From the NCBI RefSeq assembly GCF_002001005.1, contig NZ_MUNX01000051.1, positions 1 to 64,000 on the forward strand: a DNA stretch of 64,000 nucleotides, in the 5' to 3' direction. Shown here piece by piece: positions 37,601-45,841 of this stretch (positions are counted from its first letter, which is position 1; every line of letters starts with the position of its first letter). The position numbers and the translations under genes are program-made. The notes under the pieces are model-generated. The model saw nothing but the letters and a program-made list of their open reading frames with translations, did not search any database and was not told the DNA's origin. Source of the DNA: Flavobacterium sp. A45 (GTDB lineage: Bacteria > Bacteroidota > Bacteroidia > Flavobacteriales > Flavobacteriaceae).

Positions 37601-39745
37601 GGAGACCAAAGACTTTATGTCAATAAATTTTATTTGGACCATTCGGGCAATGAATTGAAAATTCAATCGCAAGGCAATCAAAACAGTGCACCGCTTCATG
37701 TTGATTTTATGAATTTCAAAATGGAGACAATTTTGAATATGGTGAAGAAAGAAGATTTGGGTGTTCAAGGTTTAATCAATGGATCTATTGTATTCGAAAA
37801 CGTGATGACAAACCCCATTTTCACTTCGGATTTAACCATTGATAAGTTTGTCTTTGGAGGAGAAACTGTTGGAAATATCGCTTTAAAAGTGGATAACAAA
37901 ACGGTAAATATTCTTTCGGCAAATATGACGCTTGCTGGTGAAGGGAACGATCTTGCCCTTTTGGGAAAATACATGATTGACAGCGAAAACTTCGACCTTA
38001 ACTTATATGTAAATCAATTAAATATCAAAAGCATTCAAGGATTTTCGTTGGGAAACATAACAGATGGAAAAGGTTCTTTATCAGGACAATTTAAGATTAC
38101 CGGAAACGCTTCGGAACCAAAAGTAAATGGAGAATTGTTCTTTAAAGATGCGGGTTTCCGAATCACAAAACTCAATTCTTATTTTACGGTAAATGATGAA
38201 AAAATTGCTTTGCGAAATGAAGATATTGCATTCGACAACTTCTCCATTTATGATGAAAATGGAAATGAACTCGGTGTAAACGGTAAAATGACAACCCAAA
38301 ATTTCAGGGACTTCAATTTTGATTTGGCTGTAAAAGCAGATGATTTCAGGGCAATTCATTCTAAAGCTACTGACAATGAACTGTTTTACGGGGATTTATT
38401 TTTGGATACCAAATTAAAAATAGGAGGAACGCTTGACAATCCTGTCGTTAGTGGAAACATAGAAATAAACGATGAAACAAAATTTACCGTTGTTATGCCT
38501 CAATCCGATCCTTCTATTGTTGACAGGGAAGGAATTGTGGAGTTTGTAGATGAAGATAATCTGTATTTAAAACAAACGGTTGAATTACAGAAAGAGCTGA
38601 ATCAATCGAAATTAATAGGAATGGATGTATCGGTCGCGATTACTATAAATAAAGAAGCCGATTTTACTTTAGTCATTGATAAAGGAAATGGTGACTACCT
38701 CAATTTAAAAGGCGAGGCCGAGCTTACAGCAGGAATTGATCCTTCCGGAAAAACGACGCTTACGGGTAAATACGAGTTTAGTGGCGGTTCTTATGAAATG
38801 AATTTCAATATGATCCGACGAAAATTTGAGATTCAAAAAGGCAGTTATATTATTTGGAACGGGGAACCTACAATGGCTACTGTGAATATTACGGCGGTAT
38901 ACGAAGTCAAAACAGCACCATTGGATTTGCTAGCCGATCAACTTGGAACATTGACTCCCGAGGTTAGAAACTCATACAAACAAAAAATACCATTCCAGAC
39001 TTTATTGAAAATGAATGGTGAACTATTAAAACCAGAAATTACTTTTGATATCACTTTGCCAGATGGTAATTATGATGTTTCGTCGGATATTGTGAGTACA
39101 TCGCAAACAAAGTTAGAACAACTGAGACAAGATCCATCGGAATTAAACAAACAAGTATTTGCGTTGTTATTGCTAAATAGATTCGTAGGCGAGAATCCTT
39201 TTTCCAGTGAAAGCGGGAGCACAAGTGCCGAATATCTTGCGAGACAAAGTGCTAGTAAAATACTTTCGCAACAATTAAACGACCTCGCCGGAGATTTAAT
39301 CGGTGGAGTTCAATTGGAATTTGATGTAGAATCGACTGAAGATTATACTTCGGGGGCCAAAGAAACCAGAACCGATTTGAATGTTGGGATTTCAAAAAAA
39401 CTTTTAAACGACAGATTAAAAGTCACCGTAGGAAGCAGTTTTGGGGTAGAAGGAGATGAACGCGCAAATGAAGATACCTCGAATATTGCAGGAGATGCTT
39501 CTTTAGAATACCAATTGAGCAAAGACGGAAGATACATGATTCGGGCGTATAGAAAAAATGAATATCAAGTTGCGATTCAAGGCGAAATTGTGGAAACAGG
39601 TGTTGTCTTTATCATCACAATGGAGTACAATAAATTCAAAGAGCTTTTTAAACGAAGCGCCAAAGAAATTGAGATAACGAAAAAGGAACAACTTCGTAAA
39701 GAAAAAAAGCGATTAGAAAAAGAGAAGAAAATTAACGGGATATAA
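34694..39745 (+). CDS. tamB: translocation and assembly module protein TamB
   Basis: A 1683-residue protein with one N-terminal membrane anchor (about residues 15-38) followed by a very long beta-rich periplasmic region of AsmA/TamB type (first repeats LEGFYFEDQHQDTLLSGKRLEIDIDLFKI near 75-105). The C-terminal TamB (DUF490) domain occupies about the last 450 residues, including GGSYEMNFNMIRRKFEIQKGSYI near 1360-1382. TamB proteins bridge the periplasm and take part in outer-membrane protein insertion and lipid transport. The next gene encodes a lipidated BamA/TamA-like partner, which supports the assignment. The C-terminal Lys-rich tail is unusual but common in this phylum. Confidence 0.93.
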   Translation: MNQKLNSFVKKAKRIILWSALTIVFFLVLIIVLIQVPAVQNFTKDKLLTYLNDKLKTKSSLDRIAISFPKNIVLEGFYFEDQHQDTLLSGKRLEIDIDLFKIINHEIEINSIELENTTANISRNKDGVFNFDYIIKAFASNEPKDPDSKPYTVSVVDVDLKNIKFSFEDDLSRNDIRLKLENFSTKFKKFDLDKMDFNIPYINLNGLNVILNQDLVEKIAEVSAKTVDTIAKRSDFNLELKKITLSKINVLYDNKDSKMNSGLTLGKLKLLVNDIDIKNKMFDFDRFEVKNLKGNLLLGKKDKQLKTPNLDTTAISKNGWKMKLKSIDLQNIAFQFDDMQSPEIANGMDYSHLDLNGLNAKAEQIYFANDTISGKVKSLAMNEKSGLQIQQFKSQFFYGPKQAYLNDLYLRTPQTELRDKLKVNYQSIATISKNIGDLSVDANLSQSRIGFKDILLFAPQLRKMNPFQSNPNAILHINSRVNGKVKDLNIPYFQMQGIGNTKVSVSGKINGLPNYEKAFFDLDIKNITSSSRDVISFAPEGSLPKTIRIPEQFNVSGKFKGSIDNFKTKLALNSSYGKANVDALFDKRIKNGEKYDAIIAFDNFNLGRLIKNDSLGKITLNAKVKGQGLNPKTANAQLSAIVKKADFNKYTYSNMALKGTIAKGKFDIKADSKDPNLKFKLDANGGFKDKYPAVKLNLNLDIADLEKLNLHAGPMKLRGNVVADIANTNPDYLNGEIMASNIQILQDKEPIVLDNVKIIAFADDQKNNIKISSQFFKAEIDGKYKLTTLSDAIKNSLSKYINVQSAKYKTNSEKQQFTFIVAVQNDPVLYKLIPKLTGLDPINISGKYNSVGDTLEIKGAIPKIIYANTTISDGKINVVTKDNALEYQVSVATIEGGQFKIPFTSLTGKAESNILSYALQVKDKDKKDQYFIAGEWRHEDSKNIIKLNSENLVLNYDKWNINRENSIEFGDQRLYVNKFYLDHSGNELKIQSQGNQNSAPLHVDFMNFKMETILNMVKKEDLGVQGLINGSIVFENVMTNPIFTSDLTIDKFVFGGETVGNIALKVDNKTVNILSANMTLAGEGNDLALLGKYMIDSENFDLNLYVNQLNIKSIQGFSLGNITDGKGSLSGQFKITGNASEPKVNGELFFKDAGFRITKLNSYFTVNDEKIALRNEDIAFDNFSIYDENGNELGVNGKMTTQNFRDFNFDLAVKADDFRAIHSKATDNELFYGDLFLDTKLKIGGTLDNPVVSGNIEINDETKFTVVMPQSDPSIVDREGIVEFVDEDNLYLKQTVELQKELNQSKLIGMDVSVAITINKEADFTLVIDKGNGDYLNLKGEAELTAGIDPSGKTTLTGKYEFSGGSYEMNFNMIRRKFEIQKGSYIIWNGEPTMATVNITAVYEVKTAPLDLLADQLGTLTPEVRNSYKQKIPFQTLLKMNGELLKPEITFDITLPDGNYDVSSDIVSTSQTKLEQLRQDPSELNKQVFALLLLNRFVGENPFSSESGSTSAEYLARQSASKILSQQLNDLAGDLIGGVQLEFDVESTEDYTSGAKETRTDLNVGISKKLLNDRLKVTVGSSFGVEGDERANEDTSNIAGDASLEYQLSKDGRYMIRAYRKNEYQVAIQGEIVETGVVFIITMEYNKFKELFKRSAKEIEITKKEQLRKEKKRLEKEKKINGI

Positions 39746-39886
39746 AGAAAAGAAGACACGAATTTCACGAATTGACACGAATTCTTTGTGTAATTAATTT
39801 CACGAACTGTATGGTACATAAATTTCTGCAATTCGTGTTAATTCGTGCAATTCGTGTAAAAATAATCGCTATGTCGAGAATACCTT
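39746..39886. repeat. AATTCGTG-type palindromic intergenic repeat
   Basis: Words such as CACGAATT occur several times at the left (39757-39783) and AATTCGTG several times at the right (39831-39858), so the gap between tamB and its partner folds into a long imperfect hairpin. The same words recur at 42580-42630 and, degenerate, at 54954-54999 and 55717-55750. Confidence 0.55.
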
Positions 39887-42181
39887 ATGAAAACTAAACA
39901 TTCAAAATATCTTTTAATCCTGTGCTCATTCTTCATTTTAGGATGCGGTAACACCAAGTATTTGCCCGAAGGTGATTTGCTTTATACAGGCGGTTCCGTA
40001 AAAGTGGAGGATTCAATTATAAAAAGAAAAGAAAGGAAAGCATTAGAAACCGAATTAGAAAATCTTTTGCGCCCCAAACCAAACAAGCAAATATTGGGGT
40101 TAAGACCAAAACTGTATATCTATAATCTAGCTGGAAAGCCCACAAAAGAAAAAGGATTTAGGTATTGGTTGCGTACCAAAGTAGGAGAACCACCAGTTTT
40201 ATTCAGTAAAGTCGATTTAGAATATAATGTATCTGTCTTAAGAAATTATACTGAAAACAGAGGGTATTTTAAAACCAAAGTACAGTCAGATTCTACTATA
40301 CATGGAAAAAAAGCCACGGCAGAATATATTGTTAGGCCTTCAAAACAATACAAAATTAAAAGTGTTTCTTTTCCGGATGATTCCACTGCTTTGGGAAAAT
40401 CGATTGCCAGAACTCAAAGAAGAACCCTTTTGATACCAGGCAATCCTTATGATTTGGAAGTTATAAAATTGGAACGCGAACGCATCGATGCCAGATTAAA
40501 AGAAAAAGGATATTACTTTTTTAATCCCGATTATATTTTGGCACAAGTTGATAGTACTAAAGGTGATCACGAAGTAAGTATTAAACTGAAAATAAAAGAA
40601 GAAACGCCATCCAAAGCGAGAAAACCCTATACCATAAATGACATCATTGTTTATCCGAATTATTCAATTCTGACGGATAGTATTGCCTATAAAAAGGAAG
40701 ATATTGTACAGTACAAGGATTTTACGATTATTGATTCTGCCAAGACTTTTAATCCCAGAGTATTTGATCGGACTTTGTATTTTAAAAAAGGCGATTTGTA
40801 CAATAGAAAAAATCATAACCTTTCCTTAAACAGGTTTGTGAATTTAGGCACTTTTAAGTTCGTTAAAAATGAATTCAAAGTGGATGATTCAATTCCAGAT
40901 GCTTTAAATGCTTATTATTATCTGACGTTGTTGCCCAAAAAGTTCCTTCGTTTTGAAGTGGGTGCCAGCACCAATTCGGCTGGATATACAGGAACTGAAG
41001 CAAAAGTTAATTGGAACAACAGAAACTTTTTTGGCGGAGCCGAATTGTTTACGCTTTCCTTATTTGGAGGTATTGATTTTCAGGTTTCGGGTCAGAATGG
41101 AGGACACGATATTTACACTTTTGGAGGGGAAGCTAGTTTGATATGGCCTCGTTTAGTGGCTCCTTTTAAATGGCAAAATTCGAGTGAATTCGTTCCCAAA
41201 ACAAAAGTACTTCTCCGTTATGAACGTCAAAGCAAAGCCGATCAGTATACTTTGAATTCTTTCAAAACATCTTTTGGCTATTTATGGAAAGAGAGCGTCA
41301 GAGCCGAACACGAATTGAAAGTATTGGAAATTAATTATGTGAGTCCAAAAGAGGTAACGGCTTCCTATCAAGAAGAAATTAAGACAAATCCATCATTGGG
41401 AAAAGTAATCGAAAAGCAATTGATTTTTGGACCTACCTATTCGTATACTTTTACCAATACGATGCAAAAAAGAAAGAAACATACCGTTTATTTCAATGGG
41501 GAGTTGGATTTAGCCGGGAATGTTACTGGATTGCTTATGGGAGCAAATGCCAAAAAAGGCGATACTATTAAGTTCTTTGATGTGCCTTTCAGCCAATTTG
41601 TAAAAGTCAAAGGAGATTTCAGACATTACTTAAAGCTAGGTGAAAACAGCAAATTAGCCACTAGATTAATTGCGGGTGCTGGATTTGCCTACGGGAACAA
41701 TACAGTGATGCCGTCGTCCAGACAGTTTGTTGCCGGTGGCCCCAATAGTATCCGAGCCTTTAGATCACAATCGGTTGGGCCGGGAAGTTATAAAAGTACC
41801 GATCCAAATGCTGAATTTTTGGAAGACCAATTGGGGGATATAAAATTAGAATTCAATACCGAATACAGAACCAAATTATTCAGTATTGTAAACGGTGCTC
41901 TATTCTTAGATGCGGGAAATATTTGGCTTTTGAATGAAGATAAAAACAAAGCGGGGGGGCAGATTTCAAAAGATTTTATGAAAGAAATAGCAGTCGGTGT
42001 GGGAGCAGGATTGCGTTTTGATTTTTCTTTTTTAATTCTGCGAACCGATTTTGCTTTTCCTATCAGGCAGCCTTATTTGATTAACGGAAGTAATTGGGTC
42101 ATTGACGACATTGATTTTGTAAGCGGATCTTGGCGCAAAGATAATCTGATTCTTAATATTGCTATTGGCTATCCTTTCTAA
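39887..42181 (+). CDS. tamL: lipidated TamA/BamA-like outer-membrane protein (TamL type)
   Basis: A 764-residue member of the Omp85 superfamily. The N-terminus has a lipoprotein signal (hydrophobic 7-19, lipobox ILGC with Cys20) followed by GNTKYLPEGDLLYTGG, characteristic of the lipid-modified TamA relative (TamL) of Bacteroidota. POTRA-like repeats fill about 25-420. A C-terminal barrel begins around 440, with the Omp85 loop motif VAGGPNSIRAFRSQSVGPGSY near 614-634. It should act with the adjacent TamB in outer-membrane protein assembly. The intergenic gap contains an AATTCGTG palindrome rather than a clear terminator. Confidence 0.93.
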   Translation: MKTKHSKYLLILCSFFILGCGNTKYLPEGDLLYTGGSVKVEDSIIKRKERKALETELENLLRPKPNKQILGLRPKLYIYNLAGKPTKEKGFRYWLRTKVGEPPVLFSKVDLEYNVSVLRNYTENRGYFKTKVQSDSTIHGKKATAEYIVRPSKQYKIKSVSFPDDSTALGKSIARTQRRTLLIPGNPYDLEVIKLERERIDARLKEKGYYFFNPDYILAQVDSTKGDHEVSIKLKIKEETPSKARKPYTINDIIVYPNYSILTDSIAYKKEDIVQYKDFTIIDSAKTFNPRVFDRTLYFKKGDLYNRKNHNLSLNRFVNLGTFKFVKNEFKVDDSIPDALNAYYYLTLLPKKFLRFEVGASTNSAGYTGTEAKVNWNNRNFFGGAELFTLSLFGGIDFQVSGQNGGHDIYTFGGEASLIWPRLVAPFKWQNSSEFVPKTKVLLRYERQSKADQYTLNSFKTSFGYLWKESVRAEHELKVLEINYVSPKEVTASYQEEIKTNPSLGKVIEKQLIFGPTYSYTFTNTMQKRKKHTVYFNGELDLAGNVTGLLMGANAKKGDTIKFFDVPFSQFVKVKGDFRHYLKLGENSKLATRLIAGAGFAYGNNTVMPSSRQFVAGGPNSIRAFRSQSVGPGSYKSTDPNAEFLEDQLGDIKLEFNTEYRTKLFSIVNGALFLDAGNIWLLNEDKNKAGGQISKDFMKEIAVGVGAGLRFDFSFLILRTDFAFPIRQPYLINGSNWVIDDIDFVSGSWRKDNLILNIAIGYPF

Positions 42182-42290
42182 CCCAGTGTCATTGCGAGGA
42201 ACTAAGCAACCTCACTAACCATTTCACAAAGTAAACGCAACACTTTTGTCATTAATTTGGAGCAGAAAGATTTGGCATTTTTGTGAAATA

Positions 42291-42388
42291 TAGTCCCGCT
42301 TTCCGTTTCAATCTTTTGTGCCGAACCCCGGCACAAAAGGATTTTTACTTCACACGAGCGAAGCGAACTGGCGAAGCAATCGGGGCTA
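42291..42388 (-). repeat. interspersed hairpin repeat, family C, copy 3 (inverted)
   Basis: Read on the - strand it begins TAGCCCCGATTG and ends AGCGGGACTA, the same outer words as the copies at 9261 and 48660. The stem CTTTTGTGCC/GGCACAAAAG (42313-42322 and 42330-42339) is different, and the apical loop is only 7 bases. It lacks the GAGCGACC apical word in the loop. Confidence 0.55.
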
Positions 42389-42393
42389 AAGGG

Positions 42394-42536
42394 CAATGTC
42401 ATTAAGTTAAGGAATTCTCGCCATTTTTTTTCTAAATATAACTCTCGCAAAGACGCGAAGACGCAAAGAAATCGGCTCTAAACTTTGCGACTTAGCGCCT
42501 TTGCGAGAACAAACAAAGCTTAACTTAATGACATTG
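42394..42536. repeat. nested inverted repeat
   Basis: Outer arms CAATGTCATTAAGTTAAG (42394-42411) and its exact complement (42519-42536) pair over 18 bases. Inside, CTCGCAAAGACGCGAAGACGC and CTTTGCGACTTAGCGCCTTTG form a second palindrome. GGGCTAAAGGG flanks the outer arms as a direct repeat (about 42383-42393 and 42536-42546). The gap 42182-42635 between tamL and the hydroxylase gene is made entirely of such repeats; no gene is visible in it. Confidence 0.65.
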
Positions 42537-42635
42537 GGCTAAAGGGTGATATTTCACTTTTTTGTTTTCATCTAAAAAAAACACGAATTACAGTTTCCAT
42601 AATTCGTGCTAATTCGTGCAATTTGTGTCTATACT

Positions 42636-44399
42636 TTAATGTGTCGTTTCTTCATTCTCAAAAATCAACTCCAATCCATTCGAAATTAATTTCTCGATTT
42701 CTGGACGTTGTTTTTTAAGGTTTTCCAAATGCAAAAGTATTTGTTGCATTAAGTTTGTTTCGTTTCGAGTATTCAAAAGCTCAATGATTTCAATAGAAAG
42801 TAACCAGTCATTTGGATGATTATTTTGAAGTTTTTCAAAAATTGGTTCCAATGAAGTAGTCGTGTCATTCGATTCTCGAATGCTTCTTACGGTTTGGTAC
42901 AATACTTCCAAATCGTCTCTTTCGGCTGTTTGCTTAGCTTTAATGGTTTTGCTCGAAGGAACGTGTGAAATCAAATCAAAACTACTTACATCTGCTGGAC
43001 CCGAAAAAGCTGAAACCAGTTTTTTACCTACGGCCATATCGTAATTCCCCCATTCTGGTTGGAATAAAATAGTGTCTCCGTGTGTAACAGTACAGTTTTT
43101 GAAACAAATTAAGATAATCTCTCCGTGCAGATTCCTTTTTCCGGTAATTATCTCCCCAACCACTTTTATATCGCCTTCAAATTCCAAAGTGGCAGTTTGT
43201 CCTTCATATACACCATAGGCTTTTAGGTCACGCGGACTCATATCTTCAATAGCAAGATTGATTCCTTTTAGTTTTCCTATTGGGCTACCAAAACCTTCCG
43301 GATGTGTACTCGTTCCATGACCAACCAATTCTTTTTCTCGATACGATAAAGCAGTTTCGCCTGTGGTTTGAAAGTAAATTGGTTTTCCTTCCTGTTCAAT
43401 AACATTCGTGAAAACTCCTGAAATTTGTAAACCAGTACTCAATTCAACAGTTCCCAATGCTTTCGAATGGATTAGTTTTTTAATACCTGACAATCCTCCC
43501 GTACGCAAAGCCATTGTATTGGCAAACTCTTCCAGAATCAAACTTAAGTAAGCGAAATCGGGAGTTACATACAATTGTGGTTGTAATTTGGTAATATCAA
43601 AACTTTGGTGAACTGCCGAAAAATCATAAGGGATTTTCTTTACATTATCCGTTATACACCAAGCGCTTTCTCCAATGGAAGACAATAAACCAGCTCCGTA
43701 AATTTTTGGATTTTCCAATGTGCCTATTAAGCCGTATTCTACTGTCCACCAATGCAGGTTTCTGATTTGGGCCATCTCAGATAATTCACCCATATTGTTT
43801 TGCAAATCTTCAACAGCTTTTTCGGCAGCTTCAATTTCGACTTTTGGTGTGCCTTCGGCTTCTTTCAAAATAGAAAGCAAGCGAATGGCCTCATACATTT
43901 CGTAATCTTTATGTGAAGAAATGGCTTTGCAACCTATTTCTCCAAAACGTCTTAAATATTCAGCGTATTCGGGATTCGCAATAATAGGCGCGTGTCCGGC
44001 ACCTTCGTGAATAATATCTGGAGCGGGAGTATATTCAATATGTTCGAGTTGGCGAATGTCTGATGCAATGACCAAAACATTATATGCCTGAAATTCCATA
44101 AAGGCATTCGGTGGGATAAAGCCATCAACTGCCACAGCAGCCCAGCCAATTTCGCTAAGTATGCGGTTCATACCATACATACTCGGAATATTGTCTACTT
44201 CAATTCCCGTTTTTTTCAAACCTTCAAGATACGAACTATGTGCTACCTTCGAGAGATAATTCACATTTTTACGCATTACATATCTCCAAACCGCTTGATT
44301 AATTGGTGTGTAATCGCTGTAATCTTGGGGCTTGATAAATTGCTTTAAATGTTTTGGCAACCGGTCTAATAACGGATTGCTTGTTATTTTTGTATTCAT
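42636..44399 (-). CDS. pterin-dependent aromatic amino acid hydroxylase with long C-terminal extension
   Basis: A 587-residue enzyme. The first 290 residues are the catalytic domain that hydroxylates Phe (or Tyr/Trp) with tetrahydropterin and Fe(II). The iron ligands are visible as H131 and H136 (PDIIHEGAGHAP) and E221 (HWWTVEYG). No N-terminal regulatory domain is present. The last 290 residues are an extension absent from the short bacterial phenylalanine 4-monooxygenases (about 260-300 residues), function unknown. The start MNTKITSNP (44399) is preferred over 44426 because a TATTTTTG -7 box at 44424-44431 overlaps the earlier ATG. Confidence 0.9.
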   Translation of the reverse strand: MNTKITSNPLLDRLPKHLKQFIKPQDYSDYTPINQAVWRYVMRKNVNYLSKVAHSSYLEGLKKTGIEVDNIPSMYGMNRILSEIGWAAVAVDGFIPPNAFMEFQAYNVLVIASDIRQLEHIEYTPAPDIIHEGAGHAPIIANPEYAEYLRRFGEIGCKAISSHKDYEMYEAIRLLSILKEAEGTPKVEIEAAEKAVEDLQNNMGELSEMAQIRNLHWWTVEYGLIGTLENPKIYGAGLLSSIGESAWCITDNVKKIPYDFSAVHQSFDITKLQPQLYVTPDFAYLSLILEEFANTMALRTGGLSGIKKLIHSKALGTVELSTGLQISGVFTNVIEQEGKPIYFQTTGETALSYREKELVGHGTSTHPEGFGSPIGKLKGINLAIEDMSPRDLKAYGVYEGQTATLEFEGDIKVVGEIITGKRNLHGEIILICFKNCTVTHGDTILFQPEWGNYDMAVGKKLVSAFSGPADVSSFDLISHVPSSKTIKAKQTAERDDLEVLYQTVRSIRESNDTTTSLEPIFEKLQNNHPNDWLLSIEIIELLNTRNETNLMQQILLHLENLKKQRPEIEKLISNGLELIFENEETTH

Positions 44400-44423
44400 A
44401 ACGAAAACGATATAGTTTTTATG

Positions 44424-44431
44424 CAAAAATA
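44424..44431 (-). promoter_or_regulatory. -7 box TATTTTTG of the hydroxylase gene
   Basis: On the - strand TATTTTTG lies 25 bases before the chosen start codon and matches TAnnTTTG. It decides the start, since a coding sequence beginning at 44426 would overlap it. Confidence 0.5.
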
Positions 44432-44469
44432 CAATTTAAAGAGGCGAAATGGAAGTTTTGTATTAGAAA

Positions 44470-45249
44470 TTATTTCTCCACTTTCTCCAAATCTTCTGCT
44501 TTGGTTTTGGTTAAATTCAGTTTGTTGAATGCTTCATTATCGGGAATGTGCATTTCAAAATCGGCCATATAGTCGATTTCGATTTCAAAATTAGAACCCA
44601 ATAAATCCAGTACATGTCCCCCCGATTTTTTATCATTCGAAAGAAAATGAAAATGATAACCCGGAACATTCAATCCTTTCATGTATTCAGGAAATCGAAA
44701 GCCAACCAGCGTTCCAGAAATTGTTCCCAACTCGAAAATCGATTGCTTTTTTACGGCATCAATCATCAAAGGATACGGTTTCACTTGTTTGGACACAGAA
44801 CGGGTTTTTATCGTTTGACATTTCACTTTGATTTTGTAACCGACATATAAATTTTTATTGGGGGATATAGTATCCAACAAAGCATAGAGCTTTTTGAGGT
44901 CAAATGTTTGGTGTGCAAAAACAACGTTGTCTTTCGAGAAATTAGCTACTACAGCAAAAGGTGTTTTTTGCGAAGGAGCTACAACATACGCTTTTCCATC
45001 GGATTTTATTTGATAGAAATGATTGTCAAACCCAATCATTTCACCGTCCAATTCATTAAAAGTCCCAATCCCGAATGTTCCTTTCTTTTGCAATGCGGCC
45101 AGAGTCATATCACCATCAAAACCGCCTTCCATCAAGGCATTGATTGTGGCGTATTGATATATGGTTGTGTTTTTGTCTTTTTGGGCAGTACTTGTAAAAA
45201 AGGAGAATGTCAAAAACAGGAACGTGATTGTTTTTAAAGAATTGGCCAT
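44470..45249 (-). CDS. budA: acetolactate decarboxylase, exported form
   Basis: A 259-residue enzyme that converts 2-acetolactate to acetoin. Seen: N-terminal signal sequence (about 1-22, FFTSTAQ), YQYATINALMEGGFDGDMTLAALQKKGTFGIGTFN near 31-65, and the metal-binding PGYHFHFLSNDKKSGGH near 195-211. All expected histidines are present. The signal peptide implies a periplasmic or secreted enzyme, as in some other bacteria. A TACTTTTG -7 box at 45274-45281 gives it its own promoter. It lies 1.9 kb downstream of an ilvN-like/ilvA unit that concerns the same metabolite pool. Confidence 0.92.
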   Translation of the reverse strand: MANSLKTITFLFLTFSFFTSTAQKDKNTTIYQYATINALMEGGFDGDMTLAALQKKGTFGIGTFNELDGEMIGFDNHFYQIKSDGKAYVVAPSQKTPFAVVANFSKDNVVFAHQTFDLKKLYALLDTISPNKNLYVGYKIKVKCQTIKTRSVSKQVKPYPLMIDAVKKQSIFELGTISGTLVGFRFPEYMKGLNVPGYHFHFLSNDKKSGGHVLDLLGSNFEIEIDYMADFEMHIPDNEAFNKLNLTKTKAEDLEKVEK

Positions 45250-45301
45250 TATGGATTGGTTTTGTTAGTGTAGCAAAAGTAATACAATGTTTTTAAAACT
45301 G

Positions 45302-45349
45302 AATTACCGCAGATTTCCAGATTAGATTATTTTATAATCTGCGGTAATT
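45302..45349. terminator. hairpin between the haemoglobin and acetolactate decarboxylase genes
   Basis: Arms AATTACCGCAGATT (45302-45315) and AATCTGCGGTAATT (45336-45349) pair perfectly over 14 bases. It sits 24 bases after the haemoglobin stop on the - strand. The T-run beyond it is weak, so termination may be partial. Confidence 0.5.
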
Positions 45350-45373
45350 TTATAGTCATTTTTGTTACTGTTT

Positions 45374-45766
45374 TTACAAAAGCGGATGTTTCGCTTCATG
45401 TCTGAAATATTCAATTTTGTGATGGAACATTTCGGCCATCATTTTGCCTCTTAGCTTAGCTTCATCGGCATTTTTACCTGTAAACAAACTATCCACGGTT
45501 TGTGTGAAAATCTCCATCCAACGGTTAAAATGTTCTTTCTCGACAGGAAGTTGTTTGTGTGGAGGAAAAGGACTTCCAGAATAGGTATGTTCTTCCAGTA
45601 GAATAGTTTGCCAAAAGCGGTACATTTTTTCTAAATGTTCTGGCCAGCGGTCACCTATTTTTTCGTTGAAGATTGCACCAATCAATTCGTCTTTCTGTAC
45701 AGTTGAGTAAAAGGTGTTGACTAATAATTGAATGTCTTCTATGTTAGAAATGTCTTTATTTATCAT
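45374..45766 (-). CDS. truncated haemoglobin, group III
   Basis: A 130-residue globin of the 2-on-2 fold, group III (TrHbP). Recognisable: IQLLVNTFYSTVQKDELIGAIFNE (13-36), WPEHLEKMYRFWQTILLEEHTYSGSPFPPHKQL (41-73), then HFNRWMEIFTQTVDSLFTG with His79 as the likely proximal ligand (F8). It binds haem and probably O2 or NO; the exact role of this group is open. A TATCTTTG -7 box at 45795-45802 lies 29 bases upstream, so it is its own unit. Confidence 0.93.
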   Translation of the reverse strand: MINKDISNIEDIQLLVNTFYSTVQKDELIGAIFNEKIGDRWPEHLEKMYRFWQTILLEEHTYSGSPFPPHKQLPVEKEHFNRWMEIFTQTVDSLFTGKNADEAKLRGKMMAEMFHHKIEYFRHEAKHPLL

Positions 45767-45794
45767 GATGTTTTTAATGTAAAAAGTGCTTTTC

Positions 45795-45802
45795 CAAAGA
45801 TA
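45795..45802 (-). promoter_or_regulatory. -7 box TATCTTTG of the truncated haemoglobin gene
   Basis: An exact TAnnTTTG match on the - strand, 29 bases before the start codon. No TTG is seen at the ideal distance upstream. Confidence 0.5.
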
Positions 45803-45841
45803 CGTTATAATTAAAAATACGGTCGAAAAGGAATTGTTAAT

